Below, piece after piece: positions 25,033 to 33,825 of a stretch of 64,000 nt of DNA (positions within the stretch are counted from its first letter, which is position 1; each line of letters starts with the position of its first letter). The position numbers were made by a program, and so were the translations under genes. The notes under the pieces are model-generated. The model ran no database searches and was not told the origin of the DNA. It saw nothing but the letters and a program-made list of their open reading frames with translations. The stretch comes from Nisaea sp. (GTDB lineage Bacteria; Pseudomonadota; Alphaproteobacteria; Thalassobaculales; Thalassobaculaceae). The DNA lies in contig NZ_JAXMNY010000001.1 in NCBI RefSeq assembly GCF_034670185.1, positions 1,364,001 through 1,428,000 on the forward strand, written 5' to 3'.

Positions 25033-26532
25033 TTGACGTTTTCAGACCTTGGACTTAGCGACGCAGTTGTTTCTGCGGTAACCGATGCTGGTTACACAAC
25101 ACCCACTCCTATTCAGGAGCAGGCAATTCCCCATGTTCTAATGGGAAGAGACATTCTCGGCTGCGCACAAACTGGGACCGGAAAGACCGCGTCCTTTACC
25201 CTGCCGATGATTGACATCCTGGCGGCCGGACGAGCCAAAGCGCGGATGCCGCGCTCCCTGATCCTCTGCCCCACGCGCGAGCTTGCGGCTCAGGTCGCGG
25301 ATAATTTCGTCAAGTACGGCAAATACAACCAGCTCAACATGGCTCTTCTGATCGGCGGCGTTGCCTTTGCCGAACAGGAAAAGAAGCTTGATCGCGGCGT
25401 CGACGTTCTGATCGCGACCCCGGGCCGCCTGCTCGACCATTTCGAGCGCGGCCGGATCTTGATGACCGACGTCAAGGTTCTGGTGATCGACGAAGCCGAC
25501 CGGATGCTCGACATGGGCTTTATCCCCGATGTCGAGCGGATCGTCGGGCTTTTGCCGCGTATCCGGCAAACGCTTTTCTTCTCCGCGACGCTTTCCAAGG
25601 TAATCCGCAAGCTGGCGGATGCGTTCCTGATCAATCCGCGCGAGATTACTGTTACAGCCGGCACTTCTGCAGCCGAGACGGTCAGCCAGTGGCGCGTGAA
25701 TGTGAGTGCGAAAGACAAGCGCGACACGCTCCGCAATCTGATCGAGAGCGAAAAACCAACCAACGCAATTATTTTCTGCAACCGGAAGCGCGACGTCGGC
25801 GTCGTTCACCGGTTCCTGAAAAAATCCGGTTACAACGCCGTTGAACTGCATGGCGACATGTCCCAGCCGGATCGTATGAAGACGCTGCAGCGCTTCAAGG
25901 ACGGCGATGCGGACCTGCTTTGCGCCAGCGACGTGGCCGCACGCGGACTGGACATTGCTGGCCTCAGCCACGTTTTTAATTTCGATGTGCCAACTCATGC
26001 GGAAGACTATGTGCATCGGATCGGGCGAACCGGACGTGCGGGCAAGGAAGGTCGCGCCTTCACGCTGACATCTCCCGAAGACGGCAAATACCTCCAGGCC
26101 ATCGTTAAATTGATCGGCAAGGAGATCCCGCTTTTCAAGAACGAAGGGCAGCCGGCAGCCAAAGCGCCTGACGCCGACAAAGCACCTGTCGCCGAGAAGG
26201 CCGTTGCCGAGAAGACTGTTGCCGAAAGCTCGGTCACCGAGACGACAGAAACTGTCGAAGCGGCAAGCCCTGACAGCGCCGAGAGCAGTGAAGAGAAACG
26301 CGGTGGCCGCAATAATAGTAACGGCCGGAAAAAGCCCCGTTCGCGTGGCGGGCGGGACCGGGAGCGCGCCTATCCGGGCGAGCGGACGCCAGGTCCGGGC
26401 AACGTCACTGAATTCCCGGCGCAGGAAGCTCGCGGTCGCAAGACGCGCCGTGACCGGGATGACGACTCCGGCAACAACGAGAAGGTTGTCGGCCTTGGTG
26501 ATCATGTTCCGGCGTTCCTGCTGCGTAAGTAA
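25033..26532 (+). CDS. DEAD-box ATP-dependent RNA helicase
   Basis: A 499-residue RNA helicase likely to act in ribosome assembly or mRNA turnover. The conserved motifs occur in order: Q motif (PTPIQEQAIP), motif I AQTGTGKT, PTRELA, TPGR, motif II DEAD, SAT, and motif VI HRIGRTGRAG. After the helicase core (about residue 375) there is a disordered tail. Its first part is an Ala/Glu/Lys stretch with imperfect AEKAVAEKTVAE repeats; a basic Arg/Gly/Lys region follows, typical of RNA-binding extensions. The start codon is TTG (25033), with a weak AGGCGG upstream. A hairpin terminator follows at 26552. RhlE-type membership is likely but not certain. Confidence 0.94.
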   Translation: MTFSDLGLSDAVVSAVTDAGYTTPTPIQEQAIPHVLMGRDILGCAQTGTGKTASFTLPMIDILAAGRAKARMPRSLILCPTRELAAQVADNFVKYGKYNQLNMALLIGGVAFAEQEKKLDRGVDVLIATPGRLLDHFERGRILMTDVKVLVIDEADRMLDMGFIPDVERIVGLLPRIRQTLFFSATLSKVIRKLADAFLINPREITVTAGTSAAETVSQWRVNVSAKDKRDTLRNLIESEKPTNAIIFCNRKRDVGVVHRFLKKSGYNAVELHGDMSQPDRMKTLQRFKDGDADLLCASDVAARGLDIAGLSHVFNFDVPTHAEDYVHRIGRTGRAGKEGRAFTLTSPEDGKYLQAIVKLIGKEIPLFKNEGQPAAKAPDADKAPVAEKAVAEKTVAESSVTETTETVEAASPDSAESSEEKRGGRNNSNGRKKPRSRGGRDRERAYPGERTPGPGNVTEFPAQEARGRKTRRDRDDDSGNNEKVVGLGDHVPAFLLRK

Positions 26533-26551
26533 GAAAGCCAACCACTCCGGC

Positions 26552-26578
26552 GGCGCCGCTTGATTTCGGCGCCCTTTT
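26552..26578 (+). terminator. intrinsic terminator after the DEAD-box helicase
   Basis: GGCGCCG-CTTGATTT-CGGCGCC forms a perfect 7-bp stem followed by CTTTT, 20 bases after the stop codon. Confidence 0.72.
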
Positions 26579-26623
26579 CGGAAACCATCGGGAGCTCATC
26601 GCTTCCAGATACCGGGTTCCCCG

Positions 26624-26866
26624 ATGCAGACCATTTTTGTTCAGGTTAAATGCGAGCTCAGCGAAGCCTATAATGTTGCTGACGCCGCAATCATGGATTT
26701 CGAAGAAGTCTCGGAGGTGCACTCCACCTCCGGGCAATACGACCTCATGATGAAATGCTATCTGCCTGACGATACGGATATCGGCCGGTTCGTGACCGAA
26801 AAAATCCACAGCATAAAAGGCGTGAAGGACACCTTCACGATTATCACCTTCAAAGCATTCGGGTAG
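26624..26866 (+). CDS. stand-alone Lrp/AsnC ligand-binding (RAM) domain protein
   Basis: An 80-residue protein consisting only of the ferredoxin-like effector-binding domain of Lrp/AsnC regulators. MQTIFVQVKCE begins the first strand, VSEVHSTSGQYDLMMK is the core, and IHSIKGVKDTFTIITF closes it. There is no helix-turn-helix, so it cannot bind DNA in the usual way. Such proteins may sense amino acids or modulate full-length Lrp paralogues by forming mixed oligomers. No clear ribosome-binding site precedes the ATG. It follows the helicase terminator and converges on the pentapeptide-repeat gene, 6 bases away. Confidence 0.85.
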   Translation: MQTIFVQVKCELSEAYNVADAAIMDFEEVSEVHSTSGQYDLMMKCYLPDDTDIGRFVTEKIHSIKGVKDTFTIITFKAFG

Positions 26867-26872
26867 AGTCGA

Positions 26873-28102
26873 TCAGGCGTCTGAAGACGCCTCTTCAGGC
26901 GATTCGGGTTCGTCGGCTTCGGGTGTAACGAATATCGCGCCATCCGTTGCCGCAGTCTCGAACGACACCCCGTCGAGCCGCGCACCGCTGAAATTTGCGT
27001 TCGTACAAATTGCCTTGTCTAGATTGGCACCAGTCAGGGTAGACGGAAAACGGACCACGCGACGGTCGCCGCGGGTGCTCAGGATGTTCACAAAGCTCAG
27101 GTCCGCGTCGGCCATATTGACAGAGGCCAGGTCTGCATTCATCAGGATGACGCCCCGCATATCAGCGCCCCAGAAACTGGCTCCCGTGAGATTTGCTCCG
27201 GTGAAATCGGCCATCGTCAGAAACGATTTCCCGAGATTGCATTTCTCCAGGTTAGCCCCTGTGAATTTGGCAACACTCAGATCGGCATACTGAAAATCAA
27301 TCCCTGACAAGTCTGCGCCTGAGAAATCAGCCTGCTCACCCTCCTTGCCATCGGTTGCCAGCCATTTCATATGACGCTGGACCTTGACCTTGAGATCCTC
27401 CTTGAGGTCCCGGATGCCGAGGAACACCCGGCAGTTATCAAGACGTGCGCCCTTCATGTCGCAGACGGATACGTCTACGTTGCGCAGCACCGCTCCTTCG
27501 AGATCCGCTCCACGCAGGCTTGCCCCCTTAAGGTTTGTTCCTGCCATCACCGCGTTTTTCAGCCGCGCCAGTTCCAGGTTCGCCCCTTCAAGATCAGCGC
27601 CGGATAAATTTACAGCAACGAGCTCAGCTTCCGAAAGATTACTGTTGCGGAGGGATGCTCCTTCAAGATTGCTTTCGGTCATGTTGGCGCGTGAGAAGTT
27701 TGATTTATCGAGCACGGCATCCGACATGTCCACGCTCTGGGTCCGCTGCATTCCCGCATTGCGAATTTCACCCGGCCGCATGTCGGCTTCGCGGAAATCA
27801 GCGCCGCCTAGACGCGCACCGGTAAACTTGGTACCGCGCAGGTCCGCCCGGAAAAAATTGCAGCCCGCGAGGTTTGCCCGGCGCATGACAGCGCCGAACA
27901 TATCCGATCCGGAAAAATCGCCCCGCACAAAAGCCGCGCCGGTCAAGTCAGCGCCGGAGAGAAGCGCATTGTGTAACTTTGCGTTAGGCGCTTGCAAACC
28001 CTTCAGGCTTGCATTTCTTAAATCCGCACGCTTGCATCCAGGCACGCCGTCGAGGAATCCTCGATGGAGCACTATAACTTCTTTAAGTGTCGCTTCATCC
28101 AT
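26873..28102 (-). CDS. large pentapeptide-repeat protein
   Basis: A 409-residue protein made largely of A(D/N)LXX-type pentapeptides, which fold into a right-handed quadrilateral beta-helix. The first ~20 residues are not repeats. A long repeat block covers about 23-225. A non-repeat segment (around 226-262, including RHMKWLATDGKEG) then interrupts it, and a second block follows to about 390. The tail is acidic (ADEPESPEEASSDA). There is no signal peptide. Some pentapeptide-repeat proteins (Qnr, MfpA) bind type II topoisomerases as DNA mimics, but most have unknown roles. Function is not assigned here. Confidence 0.9.
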   Translation of the reverse strand: MDEATLKEVIVLHRGFLDGVPGCKRADLRNASLKGLQAPNAKLHNALLSGADLTGAAFVRGDFSGSDMFGAVMRRANLAGCNFFRADLRGTKFTGARLGGADFREADMRPGEIRNAGMQRTQSVDMSDAVLDKSNFSRANMTESNLEGASLRNSNLSEAELVAVNLSGADLEGANLELARLKNAVMAGTNLKGASLRGADLEGAVLRNVDVSVCDMKGARLDNCRVFLGIRDLKEDLKVKVQRHMKWLATDGKEGEQADFSGADLSGIDFQYADLSVAKFTGANLEKCNLGKSFLTMADFTGANLTGASFWGADMRGVILMNADLASVNMADADLSFVNILSTRGDRRVVRFPSTLTGANLDKAICTNANFSGARLDGVSFETAATDGAIFVTPEADEPESPEEASSDA

Positions 28103-28226
28103 CGAGAAAAACTTCCGCCACCGCCCCGCAACAAATACACCAATGGTTATAGAGCGGTTCTTTTCTTACCTTTTCAAGCACTAAAAGTTACAATAGCACT
28201 CTAATTTACATTGAATTGTATTGATT

Positions 28227-28889
28227 TCATGAGGATTTTAGCAGAGAAATGGTTAATGCATTGCTAACCGCCGCTTGAGTGGGATCGATGATCGGAAGGC
28301 AAAGCTCCTCTTCAAGCGAGCTCCGGTAGCGCGCCATGCCGGCGCAACCCAGCACGATCGCCTGAGCTCCGTCGATATCCCGCAATTTTTTTCCTGTCTC
28401 CAGAAGCCTCCCATAGGTGACGCTTTCATTTGAAAGCTCCACCACGCCCAACCCCAGGGCACGCTCCCCGGCGAGCCGGGATTCGAAGCCAAGTGTTCGG
28501 ATATAGCGAAGATGCCTTGGGATGGATTTGTCGAGAATTGCAACAACGCCAAAGCGCTCCACCGTACTCAAGGCGCACAGCATCCCGGACTCGGCGATGC
28601 CATAGACCGGCTTGTCCGTAGCTTCCCGGCAGGCATGAATGCCGGGGTCGGAGTAACAGGCGATTACGAAAGCCGACGCACTGTTCGCTCGCCGGGCCAC
28701 GATCTCTCTTGTCTGCACGGCGGCAAGATCGACGTCAGCCTGGCTCTCGATGCCCGGCGGACCGTCCGCGTTGGTCAGGCATTCGATCTCCGGCCCGCCC
28801 GGCAAGCGCAACGGGTCGAGCGCCGCGCTCATCGCTTCTGTTACGGTTTCAGTGCTGTTCGGATTGATGACGACGATTGGTTTCGTCAC
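28227..28889 (-). CDS. Asp/Glu/hydantoin racemase family protein
   Basis: A 220-residue protein of the aspartate/glutamate/hydantoin racemase superfamily. It opens with IVVINPNSTETVTEAM, typical of hydantoin racemases. Two cysteines at the expected sites, FVIACYSDPG and IVLGCAGM, fit the two-base racemisation mechanism. The likely substrates are 5-substituted hydantoins or a related acid. The start is a GTG at 28889 with AAGGGGA upstream. It directly follows pepN (11 bases), so the two are probably co-transcribed. Confidence 0.85.
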   Translation of the reverse strand: MTKPIVVINPNSTETVTEAMSAALDPLRLPGGPEIECLTNADGPPGIESQADVDLAAVQTREIVARRANSASAFVIACYSDPGIHACREATDKPVYGIAESGMLCALSTVERFGVVAILDKSIPRHLRYIRTLGFESRLAGERALGLGVVELSNESVTYGRLLETGKKLRDIDGAQAIVLGCAGMARYRSSLEEELCLPIIDPTQAAVSNALTISLLKSS

Positions 28890-28900
28890 ATGCTTTCCCC

Positions 28901-31555
28901 TTATCCCAGTCCCTTGGTAACCAGTTCGGTGACATCCGGCGACAGGCCGGGTTGCCTCACGATTCTCTCAAGACATTCCCGCATCATCCGCTGACGCGTT
29001 TCGTCGTACTTCTTCCAGCGCGTCAAGGGAGCCACGAGCCGAGCGGCAATTTGCGGATTAAGACCGTCAAGCTTGATGATCTGATCGGCGAGGAAACTGT
29101 AGCCGGCGCCGTCCGGGGCATGGAAGCGCACCGGATTTCCTGATGCGAAAGCGCCGATGAGCGCTCTGACCCGGTTTGGCGTCCCAAGATCGAACTTTGG
29201 ATGTTCCAGCAGTGCCTCAACCTCGGACAGAGTGTCAGGCAAGCAGCTGGTCGCCCGCAGGGTGAACCATTTGTCGAGCACCAGCGGTGTGTTTTCCCAG
29301 CGGTCATGGAAATCGGCGAGAGCCGCCGTCCGTTCCGGACAATCCGTCCCATTCAGCGCCTGCAAGGCCGCCATGGAGTCCGTCATGGTCACAGAATTCG
29401 ATGCCTGACGGGCAGCTAGTGCCAGCGCATCACCCTCTCCGCCAGCAACCAGATAGCCCAGCGCGAGCGCCTTAAGCGCACGCGAGCCCATTGCTTCCGT
29501 CGACATGTCATCCGGCGCATAGGCCTCGACCAGACGTTCATAGAGCGCCTTGAAGACTTCGGCGTGCTTCAGGCCGATTTCCTTCCGCGCAGCACGGCGC
29601 ACCCGGTGAATGGCGTCTGGGTCGGCCGAACGCATGGATTCAGCGAGCACGGACTCACCGGGCAGTGTCAGAAGTTCGGCGGCAAAGGCCGGCTCTATCG
29701 ACGGGTCTCGCAGAATATCCGCAATAGCGTCATGGAACGCGGCCTCAAGAACGGTTTCCCGCCCGTCCACAGCCGCATCGAGCAGCATCCGGGTGAGATA
29801 ACTTTGTCCGGCGTCCCAACGTGCAAAGGGATCACTGTCATGCCGGAAGAGAAAGCGTTCCCCGTCCCCGCCGAGGTTGCTCCGCAATTTCACCGGAGCG
29901 GAGAATCCACGCAACAGAGACGGGACCGGAACTGTTTCGACGTTCTCGAATACGAACTCCTGTTCTTGTTCGGTGACAGGAAGAACCCGGCTTACCAGCA
30001 CTTCTTCGACATTCTCCCCGCGTAGCTGCAACGGCATCTCCTTGCCCGCGCTATCGAGCAGCGCCATCGAGAGCGGGATCAGCATTGGTTTCTTGACTGG
30101 CTGCCCCGGCGTCGGCGGCACTGTTTGGCTGACCTTCAGAGTCGCGGTTTTCGCGGCCGCGTCGTGGCTCAGTGAGACCTCAAGCTCCGGCGTTCCCGAC
30201 TGGCTGTACCAGAGCCTGAACTGTCCAAGATCAACACCGCTTGCATCTTCCATCGCGACGACGAAATCCTCGCAACGGACCGCCTGACCGTCATGCCGTT
30301 TGAAATAGAGATCCATCCCTTGCCGGAACGCCTTGGCGCCCAGCAGATTGTAGATCATGCGGATGACCTCGGCGCCCTTCTCGTAGATCGTCACGGTGTA
30401 GAAATTATTGATCTCGGTATAGCTTTCCGGACGGATCGGATGGGCAGTCGGCCCGGAGTCTTCGGGGAACTGCGCCGCACGCAGCAGACGGGCGTCAGCA
30501 ACACGCTTCACCCCTCGCGAATGCGTGTCGGAAGTGAATTCCTGGTCCCGGAATACCGTCAGGCCTTCCTTCAGGCTGAGCTGAAACCAGTCCCTGCATG
30601 TCACGCGGTTACCGGTCCAGTTGTGGAAGTATTCGTGGGCAACGATACCCTCCAGCCGCTCGTAATCGGCATCCGTCGCAGTTTCCGGATCGGCCAGCAC
30701 GAACTTGCTGTTGAAGATATTGAGCCCCTTGTTCTCCATCGCCCCCATGTTGAAGTGGCTAACGGCAACGATCATGAAGAGGTCGAGGTCGTATTCCAGA
30801 CCGAACACCTCCTCGTCCCAGCGCATGGAGCGTTTCAGGCTGTCCATTGTGTGGGCGCAAAGATGCTCGTTGCCATGCTCAACATAGATCCGCAGCGCAA
30901 CGTCACGGTCAGAGACTGTTTGGTAACTGTCGGAGACGCAGGCGAGATCACCGGCAACGGCTGCAAACAGGTAGGACGGCTTCGGGAACGGATCGTTCCA
31001 GATCGCGAAATGGCGCCCCTCGCCTGCTTCGCCGGTCTCGATCAGGTTTCCGTTGGACAGCAACACCGGAAACCGCGCTGCGTCCGCTTCGAGCCGCGTT
31101 GTATAGACCGCCATCACGTCGGGCCGGTCCGGGAAGTAGGTAATGCGCCGGAAGCCTTCCGCCTCGCATTGCGTGCAATACATGCCTTCAGACATGTAGA
31201 GCCCCTCAAGGGCCGTATTTTTCTCCGGCACAATCTCCGTCACCACCTGAAGCGAGAATACATCAGGCACTCCGCTCAACGTCAGGCGATCGCCTGAAAT
31301 CTCATAACGGTCTTCTCCAACCGCCACTCCGTTGAGGCTCAGGGAGACCAGTCGGAGATCCTGCCCGTCCAGCTCCAGAATGTCGGGCGCCGAGCCCCCA
31401 TCCGGATTGCGCTTCCCTTTCAGTACAGCAGTGACAATCGCCTCTCCGTCACGGAGATCGAAATCGAGGTCGACCGTGTCGATGAGAAAAGTCGGCGGTG
31501 TATAGTCCGCCAGATTTTTCACTTTCGCTCGGGGGGCGTTTCCAACGCGTTCCAT
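28901..31555 (-). CDS. pepN: aminopeptidase N (M1 family)
   Basis: An 884-residue zinc aminopeptidase that removes N-terminal residues from peptides in the cytoplasm. The exopeptidase motif GAMEN is present, and the zinc site HEYFH with the third ligand Glu 18 residues later (LKEGLTVFRDQEF) is intact. The length and the C-terminal domain match the E. coli PepN type (about 870 aa). I choose the ATG at 31555 (MERVGNAPRA), which has GGAG 6 bases upstream, over the longer open frame from 31615. That longer frame would overlap the upstream SDR gene. Confidence 0.96.
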   Translation of the reverse strand: MERVGNAPRAKVKNLADYTPPTFLIDTVDLDFDLRDGEAIVTAVLKGKRNPDGGSAPDILELDGQDLRLVSLSLNGVAVGEDRYEISGDRLTLSGVPDVFSLQVVTEIVPEKNTALEGLYMSEGMYCTQCEAEGFRRITYFPDRPDVMAVYTTRLEADAARFPVLLSNGNLIETGEAGEGRHFAIWNDPFPKPSYLFAAVAGDLACVSDSYQTVSDRDVALRIYVEHGNEHLCAHTMDSLKRSMRWDEEVFGLEYDLDLFMIVAVSHFNMGAMENKGLNIFNSKFVLADPETATDADYERLEGIVAHEYFHNWTGNRVTCRDWFQLSLKEGLTVFRDQEFTSDTHSRGVKRVADARLLRAAQFPEDSGPTAHPIRPESYTEINNFYTVTIYEKGAEVIRMIYNLLGAKAFRQGMDLYFKRHDGQAVRCEDFVVAMEDASGVDLGQFRLWYSQSGTPELEVSLSHDAAAKTATLKVSQTVPPTPGQPVKKPMLIPLSMALLDSAGKEMPLQLRGENVEEVLVSRVLPVTEQEQEFVFENVETVPVPSLLRGFSAPVKLRSNLGGDGERFLFRHDSDPFARWDAGQSYLTRMLLDAAVDGRETVLEAAFHDAIADILRDPSIEPAFAAELLTLPGESVLAESMRSADPDAIHRVRRAARKEIGLKHAEVFKALYERLVEAYAPDDMSTEAMGSRALKALALGYLVAGGEGDALALAARQASNSVTMTDSMAALQALNGTDCPERTAALADFHDRWENTPLVLDKWFTLRATSCLPDTLSEVEALLEHPKFDLGTPNRVRALIGAFASGNPVRFHAPDGAGYSFLADQIIKLDGLNPQIAARLVAPLTRWKKYDETRQRMMRECLERIVRQPGLSPDVTELVTKGLG

Positions 31556-31592
31556 TTCAGCTCCGCAATTCGGTGTGTTTGGGTAAGTCGGG

Positions 31593-32363
31593 TCAGTTGG
31601 CCATCCAGCCGCCATCGACCATCAGGTTTTCGCCTGTAATGTAGGTGGCCTCATCGCTGGCGAGAAACAGAACCGCATTGGCGACATCGCGGGGTAGGCC
31701 AAGGCGTGGCCAGGGCGTGCGTGCATGGGAGTAGGCCAGGATCGCCGGATCGGTAGCCGGGCCACTCTTTCCAGTCAGGATCTTGCCCGGTGCCACGGCA
31801 TTGCAGACGATCCCATCCGCCGCATAATCGCCCGCGATCTGCCTGGTCATGTAAACCACGGCGGCCTTGCCGGTCCCGTACGCGAAATCGTTCGGCGATC
31901 GAACCATGCCGTGCTGCGAGGAAATATTGACGATCCGGCCGCGCACCCCGTCCCGCTCGGGCTGGGTCAACATTTGCTGGATGGCCCGCTTACAGCCGAA
32001 GAAGACGCCACGAGCGTTCACGCCCATGACCCGCTCCCAGTCATCTTCCGTCGTCTCAAGGATTGGCTTGCTGACCCCAATGGCGGCATTGTTCACAATG
32101 ATATCGAGCGCGCCGTATTTCTCGACCGCAAGAGAGACGGCCGCATCGACAGAGGACCAGTCCGCAACGTCCACCTTCGTGAACACGGCCTCTCCGCCCA
32201 TCGCCTCGATCTCATCCAGCGTCTTCGCACCGCCCTCTCGCGGCTCATTCGTTTGATCGGCGATCACGATCCGTGCGCCCTCTTCGGCAAACCGGAGCGC
32301 GATTGCTTTGCCTATGCCCGAGGCGGCACCGGTAATGAGCGCGGTTCTGTCTTTGAGGCGCAT
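31593..32363 (-). CDS. SDR-family oxidoreductase
   Basis: A 256-residue classical short-chain dehydrogenase/reductase. It has the cofactor motif TGAASGIGKAIA near the N-terminus, the structural NNAA motif, the catalytic Ser in VNISSQHG and YGTGK for the catalytic Tyr-Lys pair. The C-terminal FLASDEATYITGENLMVDGGW is typical of 3-oxoacyl-ACP reductase/glucose 1-dehydrogenase-like members. The Asp at the end of strand 2 (IADQ) favours NAD(H). The substrate is unknown. pepN follows ~37 bases downstream on the same strand. Confidence 0.9.
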   Translation of the reverse strand: MRLKDRTALITGAASGIGKAIALRFAEEGARIVIADQTNEPREGGAKTLDEIEAMGGEAVFTKVDVADWSSVDAAVSLAVEKYGALDIIVNNAAIGVSKPILETTEDDWERVMGVNARGVFFGCKRAIQQMLTQPERDGVRGRIVNISSQHGMVRSPNDFAYGTGKAAVVYMTRQIAGDYAADGIVCNAVAPGKILTGKSGPATDPAILAYSHARTPWPRLGLPRDVANAVLFLASDEATYITGENLMVDGGWMAN

Positions 32364-32462
32364 GATATCTCCGAGGTGTGGGCGTGCGCGGCAGGCAGGA
32401 GGAAGGATTGCGGCGCGCCTGTGTGACGACTAGGTTCGACAAACATAAATGGGGAGGGTGAT

Positions 32463-33416
32463 TTGGCAATAACCACGGCACTGACCAAGCGGCTCGGCAT
32501 AGAGCATCCGGTACTCTGCGCCCCGATGGCCCGGGTCTCAGGCGGAAAACTGGCGGCCGCAGTGTCCCAGGCAGGCGGCCTCGGCCTGATTGGCGGCGGT
32601 TATTGCGACCAGGAATGGATCGACACAGAACTTGCCGCCGCGGGCAATGCCAGAATCGGCATCGGCTTCATTACCTGGCGCCTTGAACAGTTTCCCGATG
32701 TCCTCGACCGCGCGCTCGAGCGCGAACCCGCCGCGGTGATGCTTTCCTTCGGAGACGAGGGTCCTTTTGCGGGCAAGATCAAGGCCGCCGGAGCGACGCT
32801 CATCGCCCAAGTGCAGAGCCTGGAACAGGCGAATCGGGCGGCAGGTGCAGGCGCCGATATCGTCATTGCTCAAGGAGGCGAAGCAGGCGGCCATGGCGCT
32901 AACCGGGGCACCTTTTCCCTCGTCGCGGAAGTGGTCGATGCCCTGCCCGGGATCCCTGTCGTTGCCGCTGGTGGTATCGCCGATGGGCGCGGGCTGGCGG
33001 CCGCTCTGATGCTCGGCGCGAGCGGCGTGCTGCTCGGCACCCGCTTTGTTGCAACAGAAGAATCTCTGGCGCCCCTGGCTGCAAAGCAGGCAGTCGCCGC
33101 CGAAAGCGGCGATGTCACCGTGAAAGGCAGCACTTTTGACAAGGCCCGCGGCTTCAGTTGGCCCGCACCCTACGCGCTCCGCACGTTCCGGAACAGTTTC
33201 GCCGAGCGCTGGGAAGGCAAAGATCTGCCGGAAACCGCCATTGTGGAATTCGAGGAGGCCGCGGCGATAGCCAATATGGACATTGCGCCGGTCGTCGCCG
33301 GCGAGGCCTCCGGCATTATCCGGGATATCCCGTCCGCCGCCAATCTGGTGCCCAGGATCGTGGCCGAGGCCCAACAAAAATTAAGGGGCGCCACAGCATT
33401 CTGCAGCACCCCTTAA
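32463..33416 (+). CDS. nitronate monooxygenase (2-nitropropane dioxygenase family)
   Basis: A 317-residue FMN-dependent TIM-barrel enzyme of the nitronate monooxygenase family, which oxidises toxic alkyl nitronates. Family segments visible are HPVLCAPMARVSGGKLAAAVS, GGEAGGHGA (with the catalytic His region) and VVAAGGIADGRGLAAAL. It starts with TTG at 32463, preceded by GGGGAGGG as ribosome-binding site. Its stop codon lies inside a hairpin shared with the convergent gcrA gene. FMN reductase-like or enoyl reductase (FabK-like) roles are less likely. Confidence 0.88.
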   Translation: MAITTALTKRLGIEHPVLCAPMARVSGGKLAAAVSQAGGLGLIGGGYCDQEWIDTELAAAGNARIGIGFITWRLEQFPDVLDRALEREPAAVMLSFGDEGPFAGKIKAAGATLIAQVQSLEQANRAAGAGADIVIAQGGEAGGHGANRGTFSLVAEVVDALPGIPVVAAGGIADGRGLAAALMLGASGVLLGTRFVATEESLAPLAAKQAVAAESGDVTVKGSTFDKARGFSWPAPYALRTFRNSFAERWEGKDLPETAIVEFEEAAAIANMDIAPVVAGEASGIIRDIPSAANLVPRIVAEAQQKLRGATAFCSTP

Positions 33417-33418
33417 TT
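33379..33418. terminator. bidirectional terminator between nitronate monooxygenase and gcrA
   Basis: AATTAAGGGG (33379-33388) and CCCCTTAATT (33409-33418) are perfect 10-bp complements around a 20-base loop. On the minus strand the stem runs into AATTTTTG, a reasonable U-tract for gcrA. On the plus strand the tail is TTAATTG. The TAA stop of the plus-strand gene is part of the stem. Confidence 0.65.
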
Positions 33419-33441
33419 GATCGGTATTTGGAACCTGACGG

Positions 33442-33825
33442 TCAGGCCGCTTTGGTATCCCGCATGTTGGTGTAAGCCACCGCGCAATGCGTGGAACAAT
33501 AAGGCCGTCCGGGCGACACACCGTCACCGCAGAACTTGAAGTCCGGAGACTTCGGGTCGCCGATGGGCCAGGAGCATTTGTTCCGGTCCCATTCCTGCGC
33601 CGCAAGCGGCGATACTTTCCGCTTCTTCGGCTCGACCGGCTTGTTGGAACGGACAATCGGCGACTGCCGCTTCGGCAAACCCATGCGGTGGACCTTGCCC
33701 ACCACGGCATTCCGCGAAACCCCGAGCTCATTTCCGATCTGCGTGATCGACAATCCGTCCGCCCAAAGCTGGGTAAGCTGGCTCAGACGATCCTCGGTCC
33801 ATGCGCTGACTGCGCTATCAGCCAT
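33442..33825 (-). CDS. gcrA: GcrA cell-cycle regulator
   Basis: A 127-residue transcription regulator of the alphaproteobacterial cell cycle. The N-terminal helix-turn-helix region (WTEDRLSQLTQLWADGLS then NAVVGKVHRMGL) matches GcrA, which works with sigma-70 at promoters carrying CcrM-methylated GANTC sites. The C-terminal region keeps the family Cys/His cluster (CSWPIGDP, FCGD, GRPYCSTHC). I use the ATG at 33825, which has GGAGG 5 bases upstream; the frame is open to a TTG at 33837. The product is shorter than Caulobacter GcrA (about 170 aa) because the linker is short. Confidence 0.93.
   Translation of the reverse strand: MADSAVSAWTEDRLSQLTQLWADGLSITQIGNELGVSRNAVVGKVHRMGLPKRQSPIVRSNKPVEPKKRKVSPLAAQEWDRNKCSWPIGDPKSPDFKFCGDGVSPGRPYCSTHCAVAYTNMRDTKAA

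Noticed and set aside
25138..26541. A 467-codon open frame antisense to the DEAD-box helicase
   Set aside because: Antisense shadow; the plus-strand frame has all helicase motifs in order.
26822..26838. Palindrome GTGAAGG-ACA-CCTTCAC
   Set aside because: It lies inside the coding sequence of the Lrp-domain gene and encodes conserved residues; not evidence of regulation.
26875..26892. Hairpin AGGCGTC-TGAA-GACGCCT at the end of the pentapeptide-repeat gene
   Set aside because: It overlaps the stop region but has no T-run on either strand, so I do not call it a terminator.
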